Shown here in pieces: positions 6,894 through 13,671 of a stretch of 14,418 nt of DNA (position 1 is its first letter; each line of letters begins with the position of its first letter). Under the pieces are notes generated by a model. That model was not told the origin of the DNA, ran no database searches, and was given only the letters and a program-made list of their open reading frames with translations. The stretch covers positions 1 through 14,418 of the forward strand of contig JALNZH010000064.1 of assembly GCA_023229405.1 (NCBI GenBank). The letters are read 5' to 3'. A program made the position numbers and the translations under genes. The DNA is from Bacteroidota bacterium. Its GTDB lineage: Bacteria > Bacteroidota > Ignavibacteria > UBA10030 > UBA8401.

Positions 6894-6922
6894 TTGACTT
6901 TTTTGCGGCAATTCAGTACACT
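6894..6922 (+). promoter_or_regulatory. Candidate sigma-70-type promoter for the envelope operon
   Basis: TTGACT (6894-6899), a 17-base spacer and TACACT (6917-6922) fit the -35/-10 consensus well in an AT-rich gap of 255 bases. Transcription would start near 6930 and leave a leader of about 170 bases before the lipoprotein start at 7104. If this lineage uses a Bacteroidota-type sigma factor with a different consensus, the match may be fortuitous. Confidence 0.45.
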
Positions 6923-7007
6923 CTTTTATTCAAAAATCCATTAACAACAAACTCTTCTATTAAACCTTCGTTACTGTTTTTCCATCTACATTGTAAACCT
7001 TCACCCT

Positions 7008-7032
7008 TTGTGGTACATTATTGTTACCACAA
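7008..7032 (+). promoter_or_regulatory. Hairpin / operator-like inverted repeat in the envelope operon leader
   Basis: TTGTGGTA (7008-7015) and TACCACAA (7025-7032) form a perfect 8-bp inverted repeat around a 9-base AT-rich centre. It lies about 70 bases upstream of the first lipoprotein start and downstream of the candidate promoter. The form suits either a dimeric repressor site or an RNA hairpin in the leader. Which of the two cannot be told from sequence. Confidence 0.4.
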
Positions 7033-7103
7033 TGTTTTATGGAAGGAATGTTTTTTTGTTTCCGACTGTTTATCGTTATAGAGAAAACAATACGAGGTGC
7101 GCT

Positions 7104-8150
7104 ATGAAATTCGTGCTGAGACTTTTCCTGTTCGGGTTCGTTATTATTCCGTTTGCTGGCTGTTATACGGAGTTGGTAACACTCGAACAAAATGATCGCG
7201 AGCATGCCTATGACTCGGATACTGCATATGAGAACGGCAATACAACCATCAACAATCATTATTACCTTGATGATAACTACCGTCGTTCACGTCTGAGCGT
7301 ATCGTTCCAATATTACTATCCAAGTTATTCTTCGTGGATTAGTTCATACTATAATTCCTATTTCAATGATTACTATTGGGGAATCTATCACCGACCCTCG
7401 TGGTATTATGATCCGTTTATGTCATATTGTCCGCCGTACGGTTGGTCTTATCCATATTATGATCCTTGGTACCCCTACTATCCACCGATCGCGTATTATC
7501 CTATATATTATCCGGCGTATTATCCAACGCCCGGTTATGCGAATAATCCCACTTCATCAGGCAGACCGAGAACCGGAGGATCGACACGTGATCCATTGCC
7601 GGAGGGCCGGCCACGGCCGACATCTCCTCCTGTAACGGCAAATCCGGTGTCAGAAAATACTTCAACCGAGGCTCAACCGATCAGCAGACCCAGACCGGTG
7701 AGAAATACAGAAAAACCATGGTGGGAAGATATGCCGACTGAACGTCCTAATCGAAATCCGGATAACGACGTTCGTCCTACCGAACCGGTGAAAGAAACGA
7801 ATCCACCGAGAGAAAATACGTCAACACCGCCGGTAGGAACAGATCGACCCGGGACGAACGATGAAGCGCGTCCAATGGATCGTCCCAAACATGATACACC
7901 AGATTATACACCACCGCGGGATGTTCGTCCTGTGGAACGGCCGAAGTATCCGAAGAACGAAGTGCCGGTGTATACTCCTCCATCGAAAAAACCGGCGACG
8001 AATGATGAAGCACGACCGGTAGAACGGCCGAGGGAAAACCATCAACCAACGTATAATCCACCGCCGAAATCAGCACCACCGCAATCAACGCCTCCTCGCA
8101 GCAGCGGAGGCAGTTCATCCAGCGGTTCGAACGGAAGAAAGAGAGACTGA
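7104..8150 (+). CDS. Tyr/Pro-rich lipoprotein with internal repeats, unknown function
   Basis: The protein has 348 residues from ATG 7104, which has GAGGTG (7094-7099) just upstream and starts the signal peptide. The lipoprotein signal ends PFAGC, with C20 the lipidated residue, followed by YTELVT. Residues 69-145 are extraordinarily rich in Tyr, Trp and Pro (runs such as YYPSYSSWISSYYNSY and YYPIYYPAYYP). From about 152 on the chain is Pro/Arg/Glu-rich and probably disordered. It includes three related units at about 251-271, 272-298 and 299-321 (core RPVERPK or RPMDRPK, then YTPP or YNPPP). The end is a Ser/Gly-rich basic tail. No enzyme motif is visible. The composition suggests a surface-exposed or cell-wall-spanning linker or adhesive protein. 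It is the first gene of the operon with the next lipoprotein and barrel; its stop is one base before the next GTG. I do not recognise a named family. Confidence 0.8.
   Translation: MKFVLRLFLFGFVIIPFAGCYTELVTLEQNDREHAYDSDTAYENGNTTINNHYYLDDNYRRSRLSVSFQYYYPSYSSWISSYYNSYFNDYYWGIYHRPSWYYDPFMSYCPPYGWSYPYYDPWYPYYPPIAYYPIYYPAYYPTPGYANNPTSSGRPRTGGSTRDPLPEGRPRPTSPPVTANPVSENTSTEAQPISRPRPVRNTEKPWWEDMPTERPNRNPDNDVRPTEPVKETNPPRENTSTPPVGTDRPGTNDEARPMDRPKHDTPDYTPPRDVRPVERPKYPKNEVPVYTPPSKKPATNDEARPVERPRENHQPTYNPPPKSAPPQSTPPRSSGGSSSSGSNGRKRD
7854..8066 (+). repeat. In-frame degenerate coding repeats in the lipoprotein gene
   Basis: Related units of about 63-81 bases begin at 7854, 7917 and 7998. The first and third start with ACGAACGATGAAGC and ACGAATGATGAAGC. 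They encode TNDEARP(M/V)(D/E)RP; the middle unit has DVRPVERPK. Unit length varies by whole codons, which fits expansion under selection for the reading frame. Confidence 0.6.
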
Positions 8151-8151
8151 T

Positions 8152-8838
8152 GTGAATAATCGATCGACGATTGTTTCTGTAATATTTCTGTTTTCACTAT
8201 TCTTGGGAGACGGATGTTATACCCGTCTGATGACTCCGCAGGAGTTTGTGCAAACCCAGAGACTGCAAGGAGTTCGTACGATAGCTGATAACTCGAATTT
8301 TTTAAATTATAATCAATCTTGCGTTTCATGCCATTCGACAACGGAATTAAATGAACGATCCGAGGAAATGGAATTGTACGGAATTCGCACTGTACACAAT
8401 GGTTATTCATTGTCATCGCGCGATTGGATTGTCGATACTCGACCTTGGCCGATCAATGATCCGACGCCGAATCCATTCTGGCCGCAAACGAATAATTACA
8501 GAACTTCATGGTGGATGTCCTCTGCCGGTACTCCGGTGACACAAACGCCTATCGAGCAGCATCGAACCGTCGGTTCAACACGCGACGGTTCAACTGAACG
8601 CGAACGATCTCCAAGTTCCAATTCGCCGACGTACACACAACCGCAATCTCCTTCGGGAGGATCATCACCAGCACCATCGCCGACAGCGACCACGGTAACA
8701 AAACAATCGTCTACTTCGCCAGCCGCTTCTCCTGGAGATAGTGGTCGGAGCCGCGAAGGAAATACCACCGATACTCCTTCTGCACGAACGAGAAACGACG
8801 GTACGTCGCGAGATGACAGCAACAACCGCCCGAGATAA
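8152..8838 (+). CDS. Putative lipoprotein with a CXXCH motif, unknown function
   Basis: The protein has 228 residues from GTG 8152, one base after the preceding stop, with GAGAG upstream. The N-terminus is a hydrophobic signal ending LGDGC; C22 is the likely lipidated residue, although Gly/Asp at -3/-2 is an untypical lipobox. GCYTRLMT resembles GCYTELVT of the gene before it. CVSCH at 57-61 fits a single c-type haem attachment site, or a zinc site. Residues 86-112 are Trp/Pro-rich (RDWIVDTRPWP, then NPFWPQ and SWWMSS). From about 120 the chain is Ser/Thr/Pro-rich and probably disordered. There is no further cytochrome domain signature, so haem binding is only a possibility. The gene sits between a lipoprotein and an outer-membrane barrel, 16 bases before the latter. 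Confidence 0.75.
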   Translation: MNNRSTIVSVIFLFSLFLGDGCYTRLMTPQEFVQTQRLQGVRTIADNSNFLNYNQSCVSCHSTTELNERSEEMELYGIRTVHNGYSLSSRDWIVDTRPWPINDPTPNPFWPQTNNYRTSWWMSSAGTPVTQTPIEQHRTVGSTRDGSTERERSPSSNSPTYTQPQSPSGGSSPAPSPTATTVTKQSSTSPAASPGDSGRSREGNTTDTPSARTRNDGTSRDDSNNRPR

Positions 8839-8844
8839 TTTTTT

Positions 8845-8850
8845 AAGGAA
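8845..8850 (+). promoter_or_regulatory. Ribosome binding site deciding the start of the barrel gene
   Basis: AAGGAA lies 4 bases before ATG 8855. The open frame extends back to 8741, inside the CXXCH lipoprotein gene, but only the ATG at 8855 has an RBS and begins with a signal peptide. Confidence 0.6.
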
Positions 8851-8854
8851 ACGT

Positions 8855-10312
8855 ATGAAGACAATTTCCACCTTTCTTTTTTTTATTTGTATCATGCTTA
8901 CAACCGGAATAGCGCAATTCTCCGAAGATGCCGTGCGATATTCCGTTCGAGGTGTGGGTGCAGGATCTCGCGCTCTGGGGATGGGAAATGCATATATGGG
9001 TGTTTCTGATGATTTCAGCGCATCCTTGTGGAATCCTGCCGGTCTTGCTCAGATGCGCCGTCTTGAGTTGATGGGGGGAATCTCCAGCAATGGAATTACA
9101 AATGATGCGACCTTCTTTTCAAAAACACAGCAGTCCAGCACAACGGCAACGTCTGTGAATAATATCGGATTTGTGTTTCCCTTCCCGACATTGCAAGGAA
9201 GTTTTGTTGTTGCGTTCGGCTATCATCGCATTGCTGATTATTCTTCAGCGATGACGTTCGACGGATTTAACGATAAAAGTTCGATTATTTCCAGCCTGTA
9301 TGATAATGATGTGCATTACGATATTCCATACAACACCTATCTGACAAATCCGACTGGATATACTTCCGTTCAGAAAAATGTACAACAACGAGGAACAATT
9401 AAAGAGGGAGGAAACCTTGGGGCATGGTCATTTGCTGGTGCCGTCGATATTGAGGAAAATATTTCTATCGGATTGTCCCTGAATGTATATTCGGGACTTT
9501 ATGAATATACGCGTAACTTTCTTGAGGAAGATACACGGAACATTTATTCAAATTCATCCGCCAATTTACCTTCGGATTCCGCCTATCTGCGATTTAACAA
9601 ATTTTATTATGACAGTTTTGTGAACAGTGAATTGAGCGGCAGTAGCATTACGATCGGCATGATGTACCGGTCCGATTTCTTCCGTGTAGGTATGGTTGTT
9701 AAGGGACCAACATCCGTAAAGATTGAAGAAGCATATTCCAATGAAGGTCAAAGCGTCTTTGATAATACCGGTGGATGGGCATTGCTTCCGAAAACCGAGT
9801 ATAAATATTCCGTACCCAATGACACTGTCGGGCCGAATGAATACGGCGTTCAATCACCATGGACAATTGGGGTGGGTGCGTCGCTATATCTTCTGCCGGA
9901 ATTATTAATTGCTATCGACATTGAACAAACGGATTGGACGCAGATTCAATGGACGGACAATCCTGCGCTGGAAAGAACTAATATCCAGCTTCAATCCAAA
10001 TTTCGGTCTGTGATAAATTACCGCATCGGCGCTGAATTCGACGTTCCATCTACGGAATTTAGAATACGCGGTGGATTGTCAGTCACACCATCGCCATACA
10101 AGAATGATCCTTCATCATTCGACCAGACACTGATGACAGGAGGATTCGGATATTTTCTACAACGGAATATCATGTTAGATGGAGCTGTTGCTTACGGTTC
10201 GTATAAAACATTCAGAAATCAATATTCCCTATCAGGAACTTCCGATGCCTCAAGGAGCAACGAATCGGTTTCGACGACATTATTCAATTTTACGGTGAGT
10301 TATCGATTTTAA
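8855..10312 (+). CDS. Outer-membrane beta-barrel protein, OmpP1/FadL/TodX- or PorV-like
   Basis: The protein has 485 residues. A signal peptide (MKTISTFLFFICIMLTTGIAQ) is followed by the characteristic N-terminal hatch-type motif GAGSRALGMGNAYMGVSDDF, then SASLWNPAGLA, shared by FadL transporters and by PorV/PorQ proteins of FCB bacteria. The rest alternates amphipathic strands with polar loops (SFVVAFGYHRIADYS, NISIGLSLNVYSGLYEYTR, WTIGVGASLYLLPELLIAIDIEQTDW). It ends in TTLFNFTVSYRF, with the terminal Phe expected for BAM-dependent insertion. The likely role is passage of hydrophobic compounds or a PorV-like shuttle function in secretion; the sequence does not decide. It is the last gene of the three-gene unit and is followed 30 bases later by a rho-independent terminator. 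Confidence 0.85.
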   Translation: MKTISTFLFFICIMLTTGIAQFSEDAVRYSVRGVGAGSRALGMGNAYMGVSDDFSASLWNPAGLAQMRRLELMGGISSNGITNDATFFSKTQQSSTTATSVNNIGFVFPFPTLQGSFVVAFGYHRIADYSSAMTFDGFNDKSSIISSLYDNDVHYDIPYNTYLTNPTGYTSVQKNVQQRGTIKEGGNLGAWSFAGAVDIEENISIGLSLNVYSGLYEYTRNFLEEDTRNIYSNSSANLPSDSAYLRFNKFYYDSFVNSELSGSSITIGMMYRSDFFRVGMVVKGPTSVKIEEAYSNEGQSVFDNTGGWALLPKTEYKYSVPNDTVGPNEYGVQSPWTIGVGASLYLLPELLIAIDIEQTDWTQIQWTDNPALERTNIQLQSKFRSVINYRIGAEFDVPSTEFRIRGGLSVTPSPYKNDPSSFDQTLMTGGFGYFLQRNIMLDGAVAYGSYKTFRNQYSLSGTSDASRSNESVSTTLFNFTVSYRF

Positions 10313-10342
10313 CGCCCAGTCGTACATTCGGTTTTTCCCTCA

Positions 10343-10373
10343 GAACACCGCATTCCTGCGGTGTTCGCATTTT
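10343..10373 (+). terminator. Rho-independent terminator of the envelope operon
   Basis: GAACACCGCA (10343-10352) and TGCGGTGTTC (10357-10366) form a perfect 10-bp stem with a TTCC loop, followed by GCATTTT. It lies 30 bases after the barrel gene stop and separates it from the next gene. Confidence 0.88.
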
Positions 10374-10444
10374 CCAGTTGAGTTTCGACCAGACTTTCAA
10401 TAGTTTGCACTGTAGGTTTACAGGTATTTTTGGGGAATGTTCAT

Positions 10445-11632
10445 ATGTTTGGTAATAAATCGACCTCTATCTCTTCCGATCAACAGCGGGAAATCATTTC
10501 AAAACATCTTCGTTCAGCCGATGAATTAGTGCGCGCCAAAAATTACGACGGTGCATTAGAAGAAATACGAAGAGCACTTAACATCGATCCGAAACATTCG
10601 CTCGCCCGATCCTTTCAACAGCGGATTCTACTGATTCAGAAACAAAATGCTCCAATCGATGACTTTAAAATAAAAGGTCCTTCGCAGGAAGAGATTATGG
10701 CAATGATCTCGCAGCATTTTGCCGTTGCTGAACAGATGATTGCAAAACGGATGTACCAGGATGCGTTGAAAAAAATTGCCGAAGTATACGCCGTCGATCC
10801 CGGGAATCATTTTGCAAAAGCATATTCGGACCGAATTGAACAATTGATTCTGGAGCAGGAACAGGAGGGATCGAAGCTCTTTATGGAAGCGATAGAGCAC
10901 AAAAAGATCGAACCTGTTGACGATGGGATTATTCTTCCGGACCGCGGTTCGCTGGAGATGTATGAAGAACTGATGAAAGAAGTGTGGTTTGATGGGAAGG
11001 TCACTCCCGAAGAAGAAGTACAGCTGAAAGAAGTGCGGGATATTTTTGCAATTACGGATGACGAACACCATTTGGTGGAAAAAAGGGTAAAGTCCAAAGC
11101 ATATATTGATGCATTAAAACTTGCGTGGAAAGACGGTGTCATTACAGAAATGGAACGCCAGGTGCTGGATATGATGCGCCGCCGTTATGGAATTACTCCC
11201 GAAGAACATAACGAAATTGAATACATGGTGCAGGAGGCGAAAAAAGGGACCAAACCGAAAGCACGGATACTTCTTATTGAGCCGGACAAAACTGTTTTGG
11301 TGACTGTCATGAGAGCGCTGCAGCTGCATAATTTTGAAGTTATTATTGCAAGCAAAGTGGAAGACGCACTGCAGATTATGATTAAGCATATTCCGAAACT
11401 GATTATCAGCGAAACTATTTTCCCAGCAGGTGCCATGGATGGATTTGCCTTTTATAAAAAAATCCAGGAACATCCGGCGTTAAAAAACACACCGATTTTC
11501 TTCGTGACCGATATCCAACGGCAAAATGTGCTCCGTGCCGCCATGCGCATGGGATTCGATCTCTGCCTGACCAAACCGATTGATACGGAATTGTTGGTCG
11601 CTGCTATTGAGGGACGTTTGTTGCTGCGATAA
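10445..11632 (+). CDS. TPR / TerB-like / pseudo-receiver protein (phosphoacceptor Asp replaced by Glu)
   Basis: The protein has 395 residues from ATG 10445, with GGGGAA at 10432-10437. An in-frame TTG at 10430 is less likely because it would overlap that RBS. Two TPR-like helix pairs are at about 24-55 (ELVRAKNYDGALEEIRRAL) and 93-127 (KRMYQDALKKIAEVY). Two similar helical units follow at about 183-215 and 229-260 (DGKVTPEEE and DGVITEMER, each followed by a YGIT- or FAIT-like turn), resembling TerB-type repeats. The C-terminus (273-395) is a CheY-like receiver: ARILLIEPDK, then LIISETIF, FFVTD and CLTKPID. T355 and K377 are conserved, but the phosphorylated Asp position is E323. The receiver is probably not phosphorylated and may be locked active-like. 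No DNA-binding output domain is present, so the role is likely protein-protein. It is cytoplasmic and apparently on its own transcript. Confidence 0.85.
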   Translation: MFGNKSTSISSDQQREIISKHLRSADELVRAKNYDGALEEIRRALNIDPKHSLARSFQQRILLIQKQNAPIDDFKIKGPSQEEIMAMISQHFAVAEQMIAKRMYQDALKKIAEVYAVDPGNHFAKAYSDRIEQLILEQEQEGSKLFMEAIEHKKIEPVDDGIILPDRGSLEMYEELMKEVWFDGKVTPEEEVQLKEVRDIFAITDDEHHLVEKRVKSKAYIDALKLAWKDGVITEMERQVLDMMRRRYGITPEEHNEIEYMVQEAKKGTKPKARILLIEPDKTVLVTVMRALQLHNFEVIIASKVEDALQIMIKHIPKLIISETIFPAGAMDGFAFYKKIQEHPALKNTPIFFVTDIQRQNVLRAAMRMGFDLCLTKPIDTELLVAAIEGRLLLR

Positions 11633-11739
11633 TACATCTCATCACCAGATTTTAAAAATTGTTGATTTTCAAATGGCGGACAGTTATTTTCCTTTCCTGT
11701 GATTTACTGCAAAAATTATTTCACACTATTCAAACTTCG

Positions 11740-12219
11740 ATGAATGAACATCCTCTGATTGTTGCACTTGTTCAACAGATAGAAGAATCCTATCGTGCTC
11801 ATGCCTGGCACGGTACGAACTTGCGTGGCTCTATCCGCGGACTGTCAATAGAGCAGCGATGCTGGCGGCCATCGCCGAAGCGCCATAACATCTGGGAAGT
11901 GGTTGTACATTGCGCCTATTGGAAGTACATTGTTCGCCGCAGACTGACGGGGGAAAAACAGGGCTCGTTTCCCTTGCAAGGAAATAATTTTTTCAAACGT
12001 CCGGTTGAACGGACTGATGCGGCCTGGAAAAAGGATCTTCTGTTGTTGGACGAAATGCATGAATTATTAGTCGAAAAAGTATCTGCACTTACACCGGACC
12101 AACTCTTGGAATATCCGAACAGCAGCACGTTCACCAACCTCCAAACCATCAGCGGAATAGCGATGCACGATGTCTATCATGCCGGACAGATACAACTGTT
12201 AAAAAGACTGCAAAAATAA
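11740..12219 (+). CDS. DinB-superfamily protein
   Basis: The protein has 159 residues, the typical DinB-like four-helix-bundle length. A metal-binding His triad is visible: H57 in WEVVVHCAYWKY and H143/H147 in MHDVYHAGQIQLL. The family is metal-dependent and includes thiol transferases and hydrolases; many members are uncharacterised and stress-linked. ATG 11740 is preferred. The frame is open upstream to a TTG at 11659, but that extension (LIFKWRTVIFLSCDLL) is not part of the fold. There is no clear Shine-Dalgarno before either start. The neighbours are the pseudo-receiver protein (107 bases upstream) and a CAX antiporter (46 bases downstream). The substrate cannot be assigned. Confidence 0.85.
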   Translation: MNEHPLIVALVQQIEESYRAHAWHGTNLRGSIRGLSIEQRCWRPSPKRHNIWEVVVHCAYWKYIVRRRLTGEKQGSFPLQGNNFFKRPVERTDAAWKKDLLLLDEMHELLVEKVSALTPDQLLEYPNSSTFTNLQTISGIAMHDVYHAGQIQLLKRLQK

Positions 12220-12265
12220 TTTTCAAATTCCCGAATCATCAAACAACAAAATTCCTTGTGAACAC

Positions 12266-13354
12266 ATGGCGTCATTTCTTAAACCATCACTCAATTGGCT
12301 GTTAATTTTCGTTCCTGTTACCATATTCGGTGAATATGCATTTCATCTTTCTCCGACGCTGCTGTTTCTTTTTTCGTGTGTTTCTATTGTCCCTCTTGCA
12401 GGATGGCTTGGCAGAGCGACAGAACACCTTGCGAATACAACAGGAGAAGGAATCGGCGGTCTGTTGAATGCAACTTTCGGCAACGCAGCGGAACTGATTA
12501 TTGCACTGATGGCGATTCAGGCGGGATTGTACGATGTGGTGAAAGCATCCATTACCGGCTCGATTATCGGAAATATTTTGCTAGTGCTTGGAGCAGCATT
12601 TCTTGCCGGAGGACTTAAATTTAGAACGCAGTCGTTTAATGCAACGGGTGCACGGTCTCTTTCCACAATGCTGACACTTGCTTCCATCGGATTGATCTGT
12701 CCTGCGGTATTCCACTATTTCGGCGGGAAGAATATTGCGAATCGGGAAGCGGATCTGAGTTTGGAGATTGCGGTAGTGTTGGTGATGACATACGGATTAA
12801 GTCTGCTCTTCTCATTAAAAACCCACAAGCAGCTCTTCACCGGTGAAGCGGCAGAAGCAGCAAAAGTGGAAAACGAACATCATCACTCATGGAGTTTAGG
12901 CAGGTCTGTTTCCGTGCTCACCGTTGCAACTCTGTGTATCGCATGGATGAGCGAGATTCTGGTCGGTTCGATCGCACATGCAGCGGAAGCAATGGGGATG
13001 ACAAGTATCTTTGTCGGCGTAATTGTCGTCGCCATTATTGGCAATGCAGCAGAACACAGTACCGCAATTCTTGTTGCACTGAAGAACAGAATGGATCTGA
13101 GTCTCGGCATAGCAATCGGCAGCAGTGTGCAGGTAGCATTGTTCGTTGCGCCGATGCTGGTTATTGCAAGTTACTTTTTCGGACCGGCGCCGATGGATCT
13201 TGTCTTTACACCGATTGAAATTCTTGCGATTGCATTATCCGCACTTATTACAGAACAAATTGCCAGTGATGGTGAAAGCAACTGGTTAGAAGGAGTGCAG
13301 TTGATCTCCGTCTACATTATTTTTGCGCTCGTATTTTATTTTTTACCTGCATAA
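12266..13354 (+). CDS. Ca2+/H+ antiporter, CAX family
   Basis: The protein has 362 residues with about 11 hydrophobic segments, and exports Ca2+ across the inner membrane in exchange for protons. The two CaCA alpha repeats are clear: c-1 in GGLLNATFGNAAELIIALMA (64-83, acidic E76) and c-2 in IGNAAEHSTAILVALKNRMD (258-277, acidic E263). SSVQVALFVAP follows at 286-296. Between the halves a short polar loop (about 185-210) contains EAAEAAKVENEHHH, the position of the acidic/His loop in prokaryotic CAX proteins. The ATG at 12266 gives a normal N-terminus; upstream is AT-rich with no good RBS. The 46-base gap from the DinB-like gene would allow cotranscription. The family call is firm, though ion preference (Ca2+ over Na+ or K+) rests on family membership. 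Confidence 0.95.
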   Translation: MASFLKPSLNWLLIFVPVTIFGEYAFHLSPTLLFLFSCVSIVPLAGWLGRATEHLANTTGEGIGGLLNATFGNAAELIIALMAIQAGLYDVVKASITGSIIGNILLVLGAAFLAGGLKFRTQSFNATGARSLSTMLTLASIGLICPAVFHYFGGKNIANREADLSLEIAVVLVMTYGLSLLFSLKTHKQLFTGEAAEAAKVENEHHHSWSLGRSVSVLTVATLCIAWMSEILVGSIAHAAEAMGMTSIFVGVIVVAIIGNAAEHSTAILVALKNRMDLSLGIAIGSSVQVALFVAPMLVIASYFFGPAPMDLVFTPIEILAIALSALITEQIASDGESNWLEGVQLISVYIIFALVFYFLPA

Positions 13355-13534
13355 TTTCTCCACCTAGTATCCGGTTTTTCTCTCGCTCGTAAGGCACAAG
13401 AGAAATTCGTTTCCTTGAGAAATGGATGTCTCCTTCTATGCATTTATTGTATAATTATACATTCTTGCGGAATTTCTGCTACACACCGGATTTCTTCCTT
13501 GCATTCATAGGTGTGCAGGGCTAACTTAGGTTGT
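13355..13534. other. Non-coding stretch after the antiporter, no gene seen
   Basis: No convincing ORF or RNA gene. The stretch holds a perfect 14-bp palindrome TGTATAATTATACA at 13448-13461. It also has weak pairings: TTTCTCT (13377-13383) with AGAGAAA (13399-13405), and CACACC (13482-13487) with GGTGTG (13510-13515). The first pair could end the antiporter transcript but has no T-tract, so no terminator is called. Together with the element at 13535-13626 it makes a 317-base non-coding gap. Confidence 0.5.
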
Positions 13535-13626
13535 TGTCATTTTGGGTTCCGACGTAAATTACTATCGTACTGCGGAACGAGAAATTTGATTTTACGTTCA
13601 GATTTCTCACTTCGTTCGGAATGACA
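13535..13626. repeat. MITE-like palindromic intergenic repeat
   Basis: Terminal TGTCATT (13535-13541) and AATGACA (13620-13626) are exact inverse repeats. Inside, GAGAAATTTGA (13579-13589) pairs with TCAGATTTCTC (13598-13608), 10 of 11 plus a wobble, around TTTTACGT. The pieces CAGATTTCTCAC, TTCGTTCGGAATGAC and TGTCATT are of the kind found in dispersed palindromic intergenic repeats of many bacteria. There is no coding capacity. It sits 46 bases before the start of the hydrolase gene, so it could end up in that gene's leader. Confidence 0.55.
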
Positions 13627-13671
13627 GTAAAATTCATTTTTGGGATGGCTTCTAATATTTTTTTAGACTAC

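Noticed and set aside
7821..8118. Long open frames on the minus strand across the two lipoprotein genes
   Set aside because: They are by-products of biased codons in the Pro/Arg/Ser-rich coding sequence. They have no RBS or family-like features, and the + strand frames have signal peptides.
10378..10406. TTGAGT and TAGTTT spaced 17 bases before the pseudo-receiver gene
   Set aside because: The -10 match is poor (three of six). A promoter is expected after the terminator but cannot be placed.
11659..11739. N-terminal extension of the DinB-like protein from a TTG start
   Set aside because: The extension is hydrophobic and not part of the DinB fold. ATG 11740 gives the normal length.
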